64,000 nucleotides of DNA from Alviniconcha marisindica (lineage: Eukaryota; Mollusca; Gastropoda; Provannidae): positions 387,501-451,500 of the forward strand of contig JABMCL010002216.1 of NCBI GenBank assembly GCA_018857735.1, read 5' to 3'. Made by a program: the position numbers and the translations under genes. Below, one piece after another: positions 1-11,000 of the stretch. The notes under the pieces are model-generated. The model worked only from the letters and a program-made list of their open reading frames with translations. It ran no database searches and was not told where the DNA came from. How positions within the stretch are numbered: the stretch's first letter is position 1; each line of letters starts with the position of its first letter.

Positions 1-163
1 TGTCGTGTTCCTGTTCCAGGGCTGTCACAGTTGTGGCTCTATGGGGTGGCTGACGTGTTCTAGGGTTAATGCCTTTTTGTTGTATTCCATCGCTACTGTC
101 TGCTTTGTCGTGTTCCTGTTCCAGGGCTGTCACATTTGTGGCTCCATGGGGTGGCTGACGTGT
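1..163 (+). repeat. 105-bp tandem duplication copying a 3' splice site
   Basis: Bases 1-58 and 106-163 match with two differences (cacag/cacat, ctct/ctcc). Each copy contains the polypyrimidine tract, the AG and the first 39 bases of the SSUH2 Cys exon. The left copy then runs into intron-like sequence (59-105). Because the offset is 105 bp and this stretch is open, use of the first acceptor would add 35 codons in frame. Confidence 0.85.
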
Positions 164-288
164 CGACGATGCCATGGCCGCGGGCGTGTTCGCTGTGGTT
201 TGTGCCACGGGCGTGGCTACCGCATGGTTAGAACTAACGAAGGAACCCATCGCAGGGACTGCGGCGCCTGCTTTAACGGAAGACGGAC
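125..288 (+). CDS. SSUH2: SSUH2 exon with CxxCxGxG zinc-binding repeats
   Basis: The acceptor is ttccag at 119-124 and the donor gttagt starts at 289. The reading frame begins [13 protein letters not shown] and continues through [18 protein letters not shown] and [11 protein letters not shown]. The split last codon (AC|A) joins in frame to the next exon. A second, nearly identical acceptor and exon start lie 105 bp upstream at 1-58, so the 5' boundary could also be position 20. Confidence 0.8.
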
Positions 289-378
289 GTTAGTTTTCCA
301 CTCTCCCCCCGTTAGTGTAGCTAGGCCCCTCTTGTGTATTGTACGCCAGAGAATACGCAAAGTATAAATGTTGAGAGA

Positions 379-435
<57 letters not shown>

Positions 436-490
436 GGTGTGTGTGTGTGTGTGTGCGAGCCTGCGTGTTTTTGTGTGTGTGTGGTGTGTG

Positions 491-536
<46 letters not shown>

Positions 537-586
537 TGTGGCTGCGTGTTGTGTTGTGTGTGTGTGTGTGTGCGTGTGCGTGTTTG

Positions 587-617
<31 letters not shown>

Positions 618-642
618 TGCGTGCGAGCCTGCGTGTTTGGTG

Positions 643-673
<31 letters not shown>

Positions 674-2491
674 TGTGTGTGTGTGGTGGTGCATGTGTTT
701 TGTGTGTGTGTGTGTGTGTGTGTGTGTTGTGTGGGTGTGTGTGTGTGCGAGCCTGCGTGTTTGTGTGTGTGTGTGTGTAAGTGTGTGTGTGTGCATGCGT
801 GCGTGTGTGTGTATGCGTGCGTGCATGGCGCGTGTGTGTGTGTGTGCGCGCCCGCGCACTCGCGCATGTGTGTGTTTGTGTGTTTGTTTGTGTGTGTTTG
901 TGCGCGCGCGCGTGCGTGCGTGCGTGCGTGTGTGTGTGTGGTGTGCGTGCGCGCGCGCGTGCGTGCGTGCGTGCGTGTGTGTTTGTTGCAGACCGTCTAT
1001 TGGTAATATTTTGAATCAAGATTACGAGGCAGTCGTTGATCTTGTCTGACTGACTGGGCCAGTTACAGATGTAACAGTAGTCCCCCACCCCCACCCCCAT
1101 CCCAAAAAGTGCACATAAAAGCCCTGAGTGACTGGGCCAAATACAGATGTGTACAGACGTGAAAGTAGTTAACCCCCCCCCCCACAAAAAAAAAAATGCA
1201 CATAAAAGTATCTTCAAACAAGTTCAGTTGCCACAATTCGATCCAGGCCGGGCAATCTGTCCATCCAAACTGACCTAGTGTTTCACGTGCAGATGCTACA
1301 GGTGCGGCGGTGACGGACGAATCACATGTTCCACCTGTGACGGATACTGCAAACTGCATCACTACATCGAGCTCAAAGTCGTATTGTACGTTGAACTAGT
1401 TTAGTGATTATTATTGGCACGGTTGTTGTTGTTTGGTAGTCAAGGTGCTATGCGTGTGTACGAAGTTTATGTCTCTGTGTCTGTCTCTGTGTCTGTCTGT
1501 CTGTCACTGTCTGTCTGTCTGTCTCTCTCTCTCTGTGTTTTCTTTGCCACTGTTAGTAATTGTAGTTCGTATGAAATTTTTCACCACCACCTCTCTCCTC
1601 TCTAAGCGCATTGCTGTTAGTTTGTTGATTTTCTTGTTTATAAGCATAATTATAATCTGTACTGTGAGGAGGTAGGCGGTACTGTAAGGTGATAGGTCAT
1701 CCACCTCCACCCCCTTCATAAATGAATAAATCTACCCCACCCCCCCCCACCCCCCCTCTCTCTCTCTCTCTCTCTCATCCTGATATAACTACCATGGTAG
1801 ACTGGGCGTTAAAAATCCATTTTCTCTCTCTCTGTCAGCCTTTCTTTCTCCGTCGCCCCTTTGAAAGTATATTTGTTATAGGACCATCAGTCAAATATAC
1901 AGTTTGATGGAGTGTGTGAGCACTTTCAGCCTGGACATTTTACTGGCTGAGGCAGTGAAGGGGTTAAGAGTGAAGGGGTTAAGAGTGAAGGGGTTAAGAC
2001 TATATCTAAAGATATAGTCAGCAGTTAAATTTGTTTTTGCTAAATGAGACCTGCTGTTTCTTTTTTCTAGTGACAATCACTGGATGACTACATCAAATGA
2101 ACTTGGCTTTTTTTTCCTTTTTTTCTTTCCCCCCCCCCCCCCCCCCTTTCCCTTTTTTTTCGCCTTTGAAAGTATATTTGTTATAGGACCATCAGTCAAA
2201 TATACAGTTTGATGGAGTGTGTGAGCACTTTCAGCCTGGACATTTTACTGGCTGAGGCAGTGAAGGGGTTAAGACTATATCTAAAGATATAGTCAGCAGT
2301 TAAATTTGTTTTTGCTAAATGAGACCTGCTGTTTCTTTTTTCTAGTGACAATCACATGGATGACTACATCATGGAGAAGACTGACATGCCTGATGAACTG
2401 GTCAGAAATGTGGGCGGAAAGCCGATCTTCGAGCAGACTCTCCCTTTGGTGTGTGTGTGTGTGTGTGTCTGCGTTTGTGACGTGTGTGTCA

Positions 2492-2543
<52 letters not shown>

Positions 2544-2559
2544 TGTGTGTGTGAGTGTG

Positions 2560-2605
<46 letters not shown>

Positions 2606-2643
2606 TGTGTGTGTGTGTGTGTGTGAGTGTGTGTGTGAGGGGG

Positions 2644-2681
<38 letters not shown>

Positions 2682-3697
2682 TGTGTGTGTGTTGTTGTGT
2701 GTGTGTGGCGCGGCGGCGGCGAGTGCAGGTGTGAGGGGTGGGGGGTGGGTCGTCCGTGTCTGTCAATGTATGCGTGACGGTAATCTAACAAGGGAACAAC
2801 GAACAGTCGCTGCACAGAAACAGTCAAAATTTCACATCACTGTTAATGAGCACACGGAGGCTGGTTTGCACGCGTGTAGCCTGGATCACTACACTACGCG
2901 TGTAGCCTACAGTGCGCCGGCATTGTGGCTTCCGCGAAATAGCATTAGCACTGTTGCCGGAAGAGGGGGGGGGAAGGGGGATGTTGGGGGGGGGGGGGGT
3001 GGAGAGAATGTAGCCTGTATCAGTCTGTGTCCGTTTACGTCATCACAGAGAAGAGCGGAAGTGGCTTCGTTTAATCATTGCAGCCAGTGACATCTATACT
3101 GCAGACCAGCCCACTAGTTCACACACGCAGTGGCCTACAAGGTCACCGACCTGGCTATGTAAAGTACAGTTACTACTCCCCCCCCCCCCCCCAACCGCAC
3201 CCCCTCCTGCATACCCCTCCGGCCTTCTTTCATTACTGTGACGTCAGCCTGTGTGTGCGGCAAAGAAGAGGCTGTACCATCTGACAGTGCAAGTCTCTAC
3301 CCCCCCCCCCCCCCCCCCCCATAAAAATGCAGCCGGTTCAGTACCAACAACGATCTCTCTCTCTCTCTCTTGTACCTTCTACTTTCTAGAAGCGGTAGCT
3401 AAGATTTTCGGGGAAAAGAGTCTCCGGGGGTAGTACCCGTGTTTCAGAAAATCTGCACGTAACACACAGTCTTGCAAGTTGTCTCCAGCGAATGTTTTTG
3501 TTTGTTTGTTTGTTGTTTTTGTGGTATTGTTTGTTCCATATCAAGTTATTTTGTTGTCAGTTGTTGCTGCTGTTTCTTTTGTTTCGTCTTGTTTGTGTTA
3601 TTTGTTTAAGTTGTTTCGTACTGGGTGTCTATGTAGGGTGTATTTACGATCACACCATTTGTAATGGGTCAGGTGGCCTTCTAGTTCTACAATAAAA

Positions 3698-3754
<57 letters not shown>

Positions 3755-6700
3755 CTATATAGATGTATGTATATAATGTAGCCTATACAGTCACATGATC
3801 AGTGTCGACTGAGTGCATAGCCAACGCCAAGAGGTCGTGCATTGCGCTCTCTCAAAACGGCGTGTCCTGCTTGGCTGGTTCAGTCACAGGTTTAACAACG
3901 TCCGCTTCCACTTCCGCCGTAATAATGACGTGGTCCACAATGATCTAGGGAGATAGTGGTGGCTTTTAGTGGTGGCGTGTGCATGTGTGTGTGGGGGGCA
4001 GGGGGGCGGAGTGGCATTTCATAACATATACCTAACGTTATACTCAGGTCCGCCACAGGAATGACTGAGTGTGGAACTGATTACCCCTAAATGATGATAC
4101 TTAAATGCAGGCGACTCAAAATAAAATGAGGTACCTATTTTTTCTTTTTCTTGTTCTCTTGCTGACAAAATACTGATCAGAATATCATAAGGGGAAAATC
4201 GACTCATTTTATTAACTTGAAAATACTGAAGAAGCCAACAAATAAATGATTATTCCAGCCCTAATTGCAACGCCTTGTGGAAACAAAGATCCGCGGGTGT
4301 GAGCCAACAGTGATCATTGTCTTTCAATTCGTTGTGGGGGACAGAGCCAAGTCCCAAGACGAGTGTCATGCATCCATACGTGACATAAACCACGGAAGCA
4401 AAAAGTAAAGGATGGGGAGAGCTTACCGACCGACTCCCTGAACCGACCACCAGCTTAACGTCGATCCACATTCCGGCCAAGCCTCAACTTCCGGTAGCCT
4501 TCCTCTTCGGATGAAGGATGTCGTAAACCAGTGCGTGGAGATTAACTGGCGCCTTATTATTATTTAAAAAAAAAAAAAAAAAAATGTAATCATAGCCAAT
4601 TCATGGTTCTGTTTTTTGCCGAAAAATTTCATCTCAGTCAGTGGGGGGCCTTTCTCTGTGGAGGTCTCAGTTGTGGCTCAGGCTGAAGACCGAAAACAAA
4701 ACAAACAAACAAAAAATAACTTTCTGGTGGTAAAAGCTCCCACCGACAGGGGACAGTTTTGGTTAACCAAAGGAAATGCCCACAGACGGGGGACTGTTTT
4801 CATTAACTAAAGGAAATTGTTAATAATTTCTTCTTCTTCTTCTTCCTTTTCTTTGTTTAAAGTTGTTGTTTTTTTCTCACATAAGTGATGTTAGATTGAT
4901 CTTACAATTATCATGCTAGCAAAATGTGTGAGCAAGCTGCACCAATAATACGAAGAAATCTATAAAATAAAGACTATATAAAAATTATATATAAAAACAA
5001 ACTTATTTGCAGTCAACAAACAACCATATATACATTTGTATCAGTCGAAATGGTTAATAACAATAATACTAATGACTCTCATAGTTATTGTAAGCGCGAT
5101 TCCACAAGGCGTTGCGATTTTGGCTCTGAAACTGGCCGATAATGTGCACTTCTTCTTCTTCTTTTTTTCTTTTTTTTTAATGCTACTGCTAATGCTGTCC
5201 TTCCAGTGCGATCAAACTTCATCAATGTTGCTTTCTCTCCACAGAGACCGCAGGGACTATTACCATATTAAGGACGGGAGTCCTGGTCGATCCACCTCCT
5301 CTTACACACAGCACAGGAGCTGGAAGGTCATGCAGTCCTAGCCTCAATTGTTAATTCATGTTCGCGCGCTGTTTTAGGTGTGGGCGATCACGGCCTACCC
5401 CGTCAGGGAGGTGAACGACAACTCGGTGAACCTGGTGAACAGGCACCGCGAAACGTACAAGTCGGAGAGGATCATCATGCAGGTTAGTAGGCTACGGTGC
5501 AGGGAACGTCCGCAATAGGCTATAGCTTCTATGTCTGCCAGGATACAGGGTCAGAATCGGAAAGTACTGTCAGCTCGGGGCTAACCCGTAACGTACGGCA
5601 TAGACCGCTGGGCCTGTAGAACGATCCTTTCGAAAATGACGTTTTTGTATCAGGACCATAAGGTACGGCATAGACCGCTGGGCCTGTAGAACGATCCTTT
5701 CGAAAATGACGTTTTTGTATCAGGACCATAAGGTACGGCATAGACCGCTGGGCCTGTAGAACGATCCTTTCGAAAATGACGTTTTTGTATCAGGACCATA
5801 AGGTACGGCATAGACCGCTATAATATACACGGTCCTATCGAAATAGAGGGGATCTGTTGCCGCGTGGGGTTAACCCGTAAGGTACGGCATAGATCTCTAT
5901 ACGCGGTCCTATCGAGATACACGTTTCTGTATCATGATCTGTTGCCGCGTGGGGTTAACCCGTAAGGTACGGCATAGATCATTATACACGGTCCTATCGA
6001 AACAGGTACGGCATAGATCACTATACACGGTCCTATCGAAACAGACATTTCTGTAGCAGGATCTTTTGCCGCACTATACACGGTCCTATCGAAACAGACA
6101 TTTCTGTAGCAGGATCTTTTGCCGCACTATACACGGTCCTATCGAAACAGACATTTCTGTAGCAGGATCTTTTTGCCGCACTATACACGGTCCTATCGAA
6201 ACAGACATTTCTGTAGCAGGATCTGTTGCCGCACTATACACGGTCCTATCGAAACAGACATTTCTGTAGCAGGATCTGTTGCCGCACTATACACGGTCCT
6301 ATCGAAATAGCCGTTTCTGTAGCAGGATCTGTTGCCGCACTTATTCACGGTCCTATCGAAACAGACCTTTCTGTAGCAGGATCTGTTGCCGCACTATACA
6401 CGGTCCTATCGAAACAGACATTTCTGTAGCAGGATCTGTTGCCGCACTATACACGGTCCTATCGAAATAGGCGTTTCTGTAGCAGGATCTGTTGCCGCGT
6501 GTGGTTAACCCTGTACGGTACGGCATAGATCGCGATACACGATCCTATCGAGAAACACGCTTCTGTATCAGGATCTGTTGCCGCATGGGGCTAACCTGTA
6601 CAATTCGGCATAGATCGCTGTACACAGTCCTATCGAAATAGACGTTTCCATAGTAGGGTCTGTTGCCGCGTGCGGTTAACCCATGGACCTATATAGGTCT

Positions 6701-7357
6701 AGATATAGATCTCTATACACGGTCTTATCGAAACAGACATTTCTGTTGCAGGATCTGTTGCCGCGTGTGATTAACCCATGGACCTATATAGGTCCGTGGG
6801 TTAACCCGTTAGGGTACGACATAGTTCTCTCTATACACGGTCCTATCGATATAGACATTTCTGTAGCAGGATCTGTTGCCGCGTGTGGTTAACCTGTACG
6901 GTATGGCATAGATCACTATACACGATCCTATCGAAATATACTTTTCTGTAGCAGAATATGTTGCCGCGCTATACACTGTCTTATAGAAATAGACGTTTTT
7001 GTATCAGGATCTGTTGCCGCGTGGGGTTAACCCGTAAGGTACGACATGGATCGCTACACACGGTCCTATCGAAGTAGACGTTTTTGTAGCCGGATCTGTG
7101 ACATGTACTATTCATTTTCTACTTTTCTCGATTTTTAACGTATCCGTGCACGGATAGAATCGGCGCTTTATATGGTCATCTCTGTTCGCTGTTGTGTTGA
7201 TGAACAGAGGCAGGTTCTTCGAGCCGTGCCCGTGACGGAAGTGGAGTGGGACTGGAAGGACGAGAGGAACAAACGGCTCTGGGTGTACGGCAACGAGAGG
7301 CGTGTCTACTGCCCGGATTACCCACACAAGTGCTGCTGGGGCTGCGCCATCCTGTAA
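125..7357 (+). CDS. SSUH2: SSUH2 (ssu-2 homologue), 3' part of gene
   Basis: Five exons are visible: 125-288, 1293-1380, 2346-2448, 5378-5482 and 7208-7357 (stop TAA 7355-7357). The first two encode cysteine-glycine repeats of DnaJ-like zinc-binding type ([33 protein letters not shown]). The next encode a stretch with DMPDELV, then VWAITAYPV, and finally [14 protein letters not shown] and a Cys-rich end, CCWGCAIL. This order and the RQ..L.PVTEV...YGN..VY..DYP pattern match my recollection of SSUH2/C3orf32 proteins, a poorly characterised family linked to tooth development in mammals. The start of the gene lies left of the window. Splice phases agree at every junction except 1380 to 2346, where direct joining gives an immediate TGA, so a microexon is missing from this model or the locus is damaged. 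Family assignment is firm; integrity is not. Confidence 0.85.
289..1292 (+). other. SSUH2 intron dominated by a TG/CG-rich tract
   Basis: Bases 381-989 are almost pure (TG)n with CG-rich interruptions. The block gagcctgcgtgttt recurs at 457, 625 and 749, giving a weak higher-order structure. The tract creates long meaningless Cys-Val and His-Thr open frames on both strands. Bases 1056-1125 and 1127-1207 are a diverged duplication (gactgggccagttacagatg / gactgggccaaatacagatg). No gene is seen. Confidence 0.85.
1293..1380 (+). CDS. SSUH2: SSUH2 exon, second Cys repeat and IELKV strand
   Basis: The acceptor cacgtgcag ends at 1292. One base completes the previous codon, then [18 protein letters not shown] and LHHYIELKV follow. 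The donor is taken as gtattg at 1381; gtcgta at 1378 and gttgaa at 1391 are alternatives. All three fall on a codon boundary, which conflicts with the one-base overhang of the next exon. Confidence 0.7.
1381..2345 (+). other. SSUH2 intron with CT repeats and a 0.3-kb duplication
   Basis: It holds (TCTG)n/(TC)n tracts at 1471-1533 and 1757-1784, a short SINE-tail-like stretch at 1781-1822, a C16 run near 2131, and a duplicated block (1859-2094 and 2164-2370). The duplicated block includes the acceptor of the following exon. A microexon needed to restore SSUH2 phase could lie here, but none was found. Confidence 0.7.
1859..2370 (+). repeat. Tandem duplication including a second copy of an exon start
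   Basis: The block starting ttgaaagtatatttg at 1861 recurs at 2166. Both copies carry gtgaaggggttaaga (three 15-bp copies on the left, one on the right), the palindromic arms gactatatct/agatatagtc, the pyrimidine tract ending ttttttctag, and tgacaatcac...tggatgactacatca. The left copy lacks one base inside the exon start and then diverges, so it is a pseudo-exon; the right copy leads into the real exon at 2346. Confidence 0.85.
2346..2448 (+). CDS. SSUH2: SSUH2 exon containing DMPDELV
   Basis: The acceptor is ttttttctag. After one base, 34 codons read [19 protein letters not shown] ... PIFEQTLPL and end exactly before a donor, gtgtgt, that is the first repeat of a long (GT)n microsatellite. 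The next exon starts on a codon boundary (VWAITAYPV), which supports this donor. Confidence 0.75.
2449..5377 (+). other. SSUH2 intron: GT microsatellite, homopolymers, small repeats
   Basis: The intron begins with (GT)n to about 2708. It contains C-runs near 3178 and 3301, a (TC)n tract at 3702-3750, an A-run near 4563 and a two-copy duplication of about 43 bp at 4739-4819 (acaggggacagttttggtta and its variant). A CRE-like tgacgtca lies at 3239-3246. No coding sequence beyond chance open frames was recognised. Confidence 0.7.
5378..5482 (+). CDS. SSUH2: SSUH2 exon VWAITAYPV...
   Basis: It is exactly 35 codons between gttttag and gttagt, phase 0 at both ends. The product begins [19 protein letters not shown] and ends [14 protein letters not shown]. 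In family members this segment links the zinc repeats to the C-terminal domain. Confidence 0.8.
5483..7207 (+). other. SSUH2 intron filled by nested tandem repeats
   Basis: Almost the whole intron is a satellite-like array (described separately) of related 70-bp, roughly 95-bp and 53-bp units. The final 120 bases before the last exon are single copy. Confidence 0.85.
5570..7100 (+). repeat. Intronic satellite with 70-, ~95- and 53-bp units
   Basis: Units starting gtacggcatagacc occur at 5593, 5663, 5733 and 5803 (70-bp period). Units starting gcactatacacgg occur at 6071, 6124, 6178, 6231, 6284, 6337, 6391 and 6444 (53-54 bp period). Longer units that also carry gcgtggggttaacccgtaag appear at about 5860-6000 and 6490-7090. 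Shared words (cggtcctatcgaaa, ttctgtagcaggatctgttgcc) show all types are related; the 53-mers look like long units that lost the gttaaccc block. No spacer variation of CRISPR type is present. Confidence 0.9.
7208..7357 (+). CDS. SSUH2: SSUH2 terminal coding exon
   Basis: The acceptor is gatgaacag; 49 codons and TAA follow. It starts [20 protein letters not shown], continues [17 protein letters not shown] and ends in a Cys cluster, CCWGCAIL. This is the most conserved part of SSUH2 proteins as I remember them and the main basis for the gene call. Confidence 0.85.
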   Translation, partial: RQVLRAVPVTEVEWDWKDERNKRLWVYGNERRVYCPDYPHKCCWGCAIL

Positions 7358-7845
7358 GCTACATTTGGCGCGTCCCAAGTGTGTCTTTGGTGCGTGGAGC
7401 CAATACACCAACCAGTGCCACAAGACTGGACCATTGCATCATCGAGTCTTTAGGATTCGCAGCATTATTATCCGACTCGGCTTGTGTCCGCACGAAAGTC
7501 GGCTGGTTTCAGGACTGTATAGTAGCGTTTTCAGTTTGACACTGAATGGAATTTTGTGCATCAACTGTTTTGTGCGGCATCAGTTTGTAGCGTTAACAGT
7601 TTTCTGTGAATTTTTGTGACTAACCACTGTGAAATGGAATTCTGCTTCTGACAGTCCTCTTCCATCCTTTGTGAATGTCCGCTCTTCAAAGTAGCCTATT
7701 GCAAAGTATCCACAACACGCGTGTGTGTTGTCCACTAGCCAGTTATATTCTTTAAATTATACCGTCATATTTATATTTGGACAAATTAACTTACTGTTAC
7801 AAAATCTTCGCTTTGATGAAATAAAGGTCACACATGATCTAGCTG
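7358..7845 (+). other. SSUH2 3'UTR and candidate poly(A) site
   Basis: About 480 bp of non-coding sequence follow the stop. The first convincing AATAAA is at 7820-7825 (tgaaataaagg), which places cleavage near 7840. The convergent G alpha i transcript probably ends about 240 bp further on. Confidence 0.55.
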
Positions 7846-8084
7846 TTGTGAACATTTTACTTGCGTAACTGATTTTCCTCAAAGAACTGTTTATTACATA
7901 GTTTACACATGACGTATCGCCTACATGTAGAACCTGAACATAAGAACGTCCTCGTCTCAAATTTGCACACAATTGTTTGAATACAAATTCACCTTCCTCT
8001 CTCTTTTCTTGGTCACACACTCTACAGACACATACAGCTCTTTCTCTCTGACACACACACAAACATCAAAATGTAATGACAGAT

Positions 8085-11000
8085 GACTTAAAATTTATTA
8101 CATACAAAAGTGTGTACAGACACGCATTGCCATCATCCAACAATGAGAGAGAGAGAGCGAGAGAGCTGCAAAGGCGAAGAGAGAGAGACTGGAGGGCGAT
8201 AATTGCAAACAGATAGCCCAGTGACAATACAAACACAGCACATTCAACTGCAATGCTTCTACTGATACATTATTAAACAAGCACAGTAAACACAAAACTG
8301 ATCTCTGTACAGAAAAAAAGAGTTCACGTGGCATTAAAAACACCCCCACCCCCTAAAAATAATAATTTGACTCGTGAGTTTCTTTGTTAAATATACGATG
8401 CACAAGAAGATGGGGGGATGTTTTTTTTGTGTTTTTTTCAATTGAAGGGGGGAAAAAAGAAGAGAGAAACCCAGACTGAACTATTTTTTCAGAAATCATT
8501 AAAAAATTTTTGTTTAATGTCTTCCAGATCTAAATATAATGTCTACAATTGCTTGCTTGTTTTTCTACACTTCAACTAAAATTAAATAAAAAAGTTGGGA
8601 TATAAACTTGGACAAGACAGATTTTGATTACTAAAAAAAAAAAAGTTTTTGATCTCAGAAAAAAGAAGCAACACAAATCTCCCACCCTGTTGTAGAAATG
8701 TTGCCTGAAATGTCAAGTGTGAAGGAAGTTATGAAAAACAGCATACTGGTTAGAAAAACTGTACATTATATACATAATCACTAGTACATTCTCCACATTT
8801 TGACTAGTAGCATAGAACTGACTGGAGAAGAAAGAAAGAAAAGAAAAAAATCAAGTTAACTTCTAATGCAAATATGGTACATTCCAAAATACAGGCAAGC
8901 ATACATCTGTACAGGCATGTAATGCACCATTTGAGAAAGGAAAAGAAGAAAAAAAGAAAAGAAAAAAGACATGCAACTTAAAACCCTGAGTGTTATTCCA
9001 AACAGATGAAAACATTTCTCTTGGCACAGGACTTTCTCCCATCTGGTGCTTCTTCATACACTTTTTACCAAACGCAAACGCATTGTTGTGCTAATGAAAT
9101 GTCACTTACAGCTACCCTAACACAAACTGCTCATAATTTGTAAGAGGGGGATATGTGTAATAAATACTTTGTGCCGGTTTCCTTCTTTTTTTCTTCTTAC
9201 TTTTTTCAGCTTGCAATGACATGTCAATACCTACTTAATACCAGTAAAACAACAAACAACTTATAAGCCAAAGCAAATTAGATTTCTTTCGAGCCAAAAA
9301 GAAAGCAAACAAATACTTGTATAACTGTATGTAAGTAACTTGGTGTTTGACACCCAGTCAACCACTGCGGTTATTGTATAACTATATATTATACATGCTG
9401 ACAGGTTTGGGCAGCTAGCAGCAGTCAGTTGTTGTACACTCTCTCAAAAGAAATGATACGGGTCTTCTACTTAAAAAACACAGACATGGTTGGTACATGG
9501 AGTCAGATTTGTCTGAAAAGTTCAATGCCAACTAATGGCCTGAAGCATCTGCTGGCAACAGCAACCTTCACTCACGGAGTGCTTTGATTTTTTCATCATT
9601 ATGCTGACATGCAGCACTGAGCTCTTTCAACAACAACAAAAAGTATATTACTTAACATAAAAATCAATGTACAAATCTGTATTAACCCCACAAATCTTGA
9701 AATGAACATTTTCTTTTGAATAAAAACAAATTCTACTCAATTTTGAAACAAGTTTGTTGTTTAAATAAATGGTGAGCCAGAATATATCTTACCTAAACAT
9801 TTTTTCTTGAAAATAATATACAGTCGAGTTTGGGGAGAGAGTAAAAAAAATTAAAAAAATTGGAAGAGGGTACAATTTAAAAGCAGCTTTTTCCAGTTAA
9901 CTGGTATTATTGCAATAAACAACAAATACACACAAAGCGAGCAACAGCACATCCAGTATCAACTTTTGTTCTCGTTAGTTCCTACAAAAAATGCAGACTT
10001 ACCTGTCTAAACTCAGAAGAATTGTTCACTGTTTAATGCCAAAGGATTTCTAGCAGTTTCAAACAAAACTTTATTTAAATCCATGCCTTCACTTCGCCTG
10101 TATTTACCCTCATGAGCATCTGACAGCATATCACCAATTGTAAGAAATAAAATTTTATAAAAAACATGGACACACATGTAAATTAAAAAAGGAAAAAAGA
10201 AGATAAAACAATGATGCGTGACTGCCACCTGTTCATGGCAACATACTCCCAGTTGTGCCACTGGTGGACAATACAAAAGGTTCAGTATGTACCTGTTGCA
10301 GTAGTAACACACTGGATGACTGTGGTGATTGGTGTACAAGTTTCATTCAGGTGCAGCACTTCAAAAGCACTGGCCAGCAACAGAAAGGTCTGAACTCTCA
10401 CAGCAGTCTTGATCCCGACAGTATTTGGTATAAACTCGTGCTCGTCCAATAATGCAATGTGTAATGCACCAGCCAAAGTTTCAATCGCACAGATCAAATT
10501 GTTCAGAAACAAAACCCTACATGAATAAAGAGGAAGAGCAGTTACATTCAGATGACTCACATTCAAGTACAAAACCAGAAAAAAAAGTTTCCTATCTCCC
10601 TTAACTACAGACCACAGTCACACAAAACATATTGTGCATGATCTTTATAATGTATGTAGCAACTATAAAACATTTAAATTACACTGGACAAGACTAAAGA
10701 AAAAGAAAAAGAAAGATAAACCTACAATTTGCAAAAGATGTTTGTGAAATACTAATGCATGACCTTGAAACATGGTCATCAAACCTTGTACTAATCAGCA
10801 GACCCAAAGTTAGGTTATAATCATGCAAAGTTTATGAGACCAAGAAAAAGCCAGTGTTTAAGTTTTTAAGCCTAATCACAAAATCGTACCAAATATTTCC
10901 CTTGAATACATGTGAAAGTTAATGAAAAAATAGGGGTTGGGGGTGGGGTATGTGTGTGAAAGGGTGGAATGGGGTTAGGGAGAAATATTCATGATCTAGT

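Noticed and set aside
217..1217. Long His-Thr and Cys-Val open frames on both strands
   Set aside because: They are translations of the (TG)n/(CA)n tract; no codon bias, domain or start context.
2293..2827. His-Thr and Cys-Val frames around the second GT tract
   Set aside because: Microsatellite artefacts. The only real coding part is the SSUH2 exon 2346-2448.
3239..3246. CRE-like tgacgtca
   Set aside because: An isolated 8-base motif deep in an SSUH2 intron, with no promoter nearby.
5529..6892. Repeated short frames ([11 protein letters not shown]) and a CRISPR-like look
   Set aside because: They follow the 53/70-bp satellite periods. Units are contiguous without unique spacers, in a eukaryotic intron.
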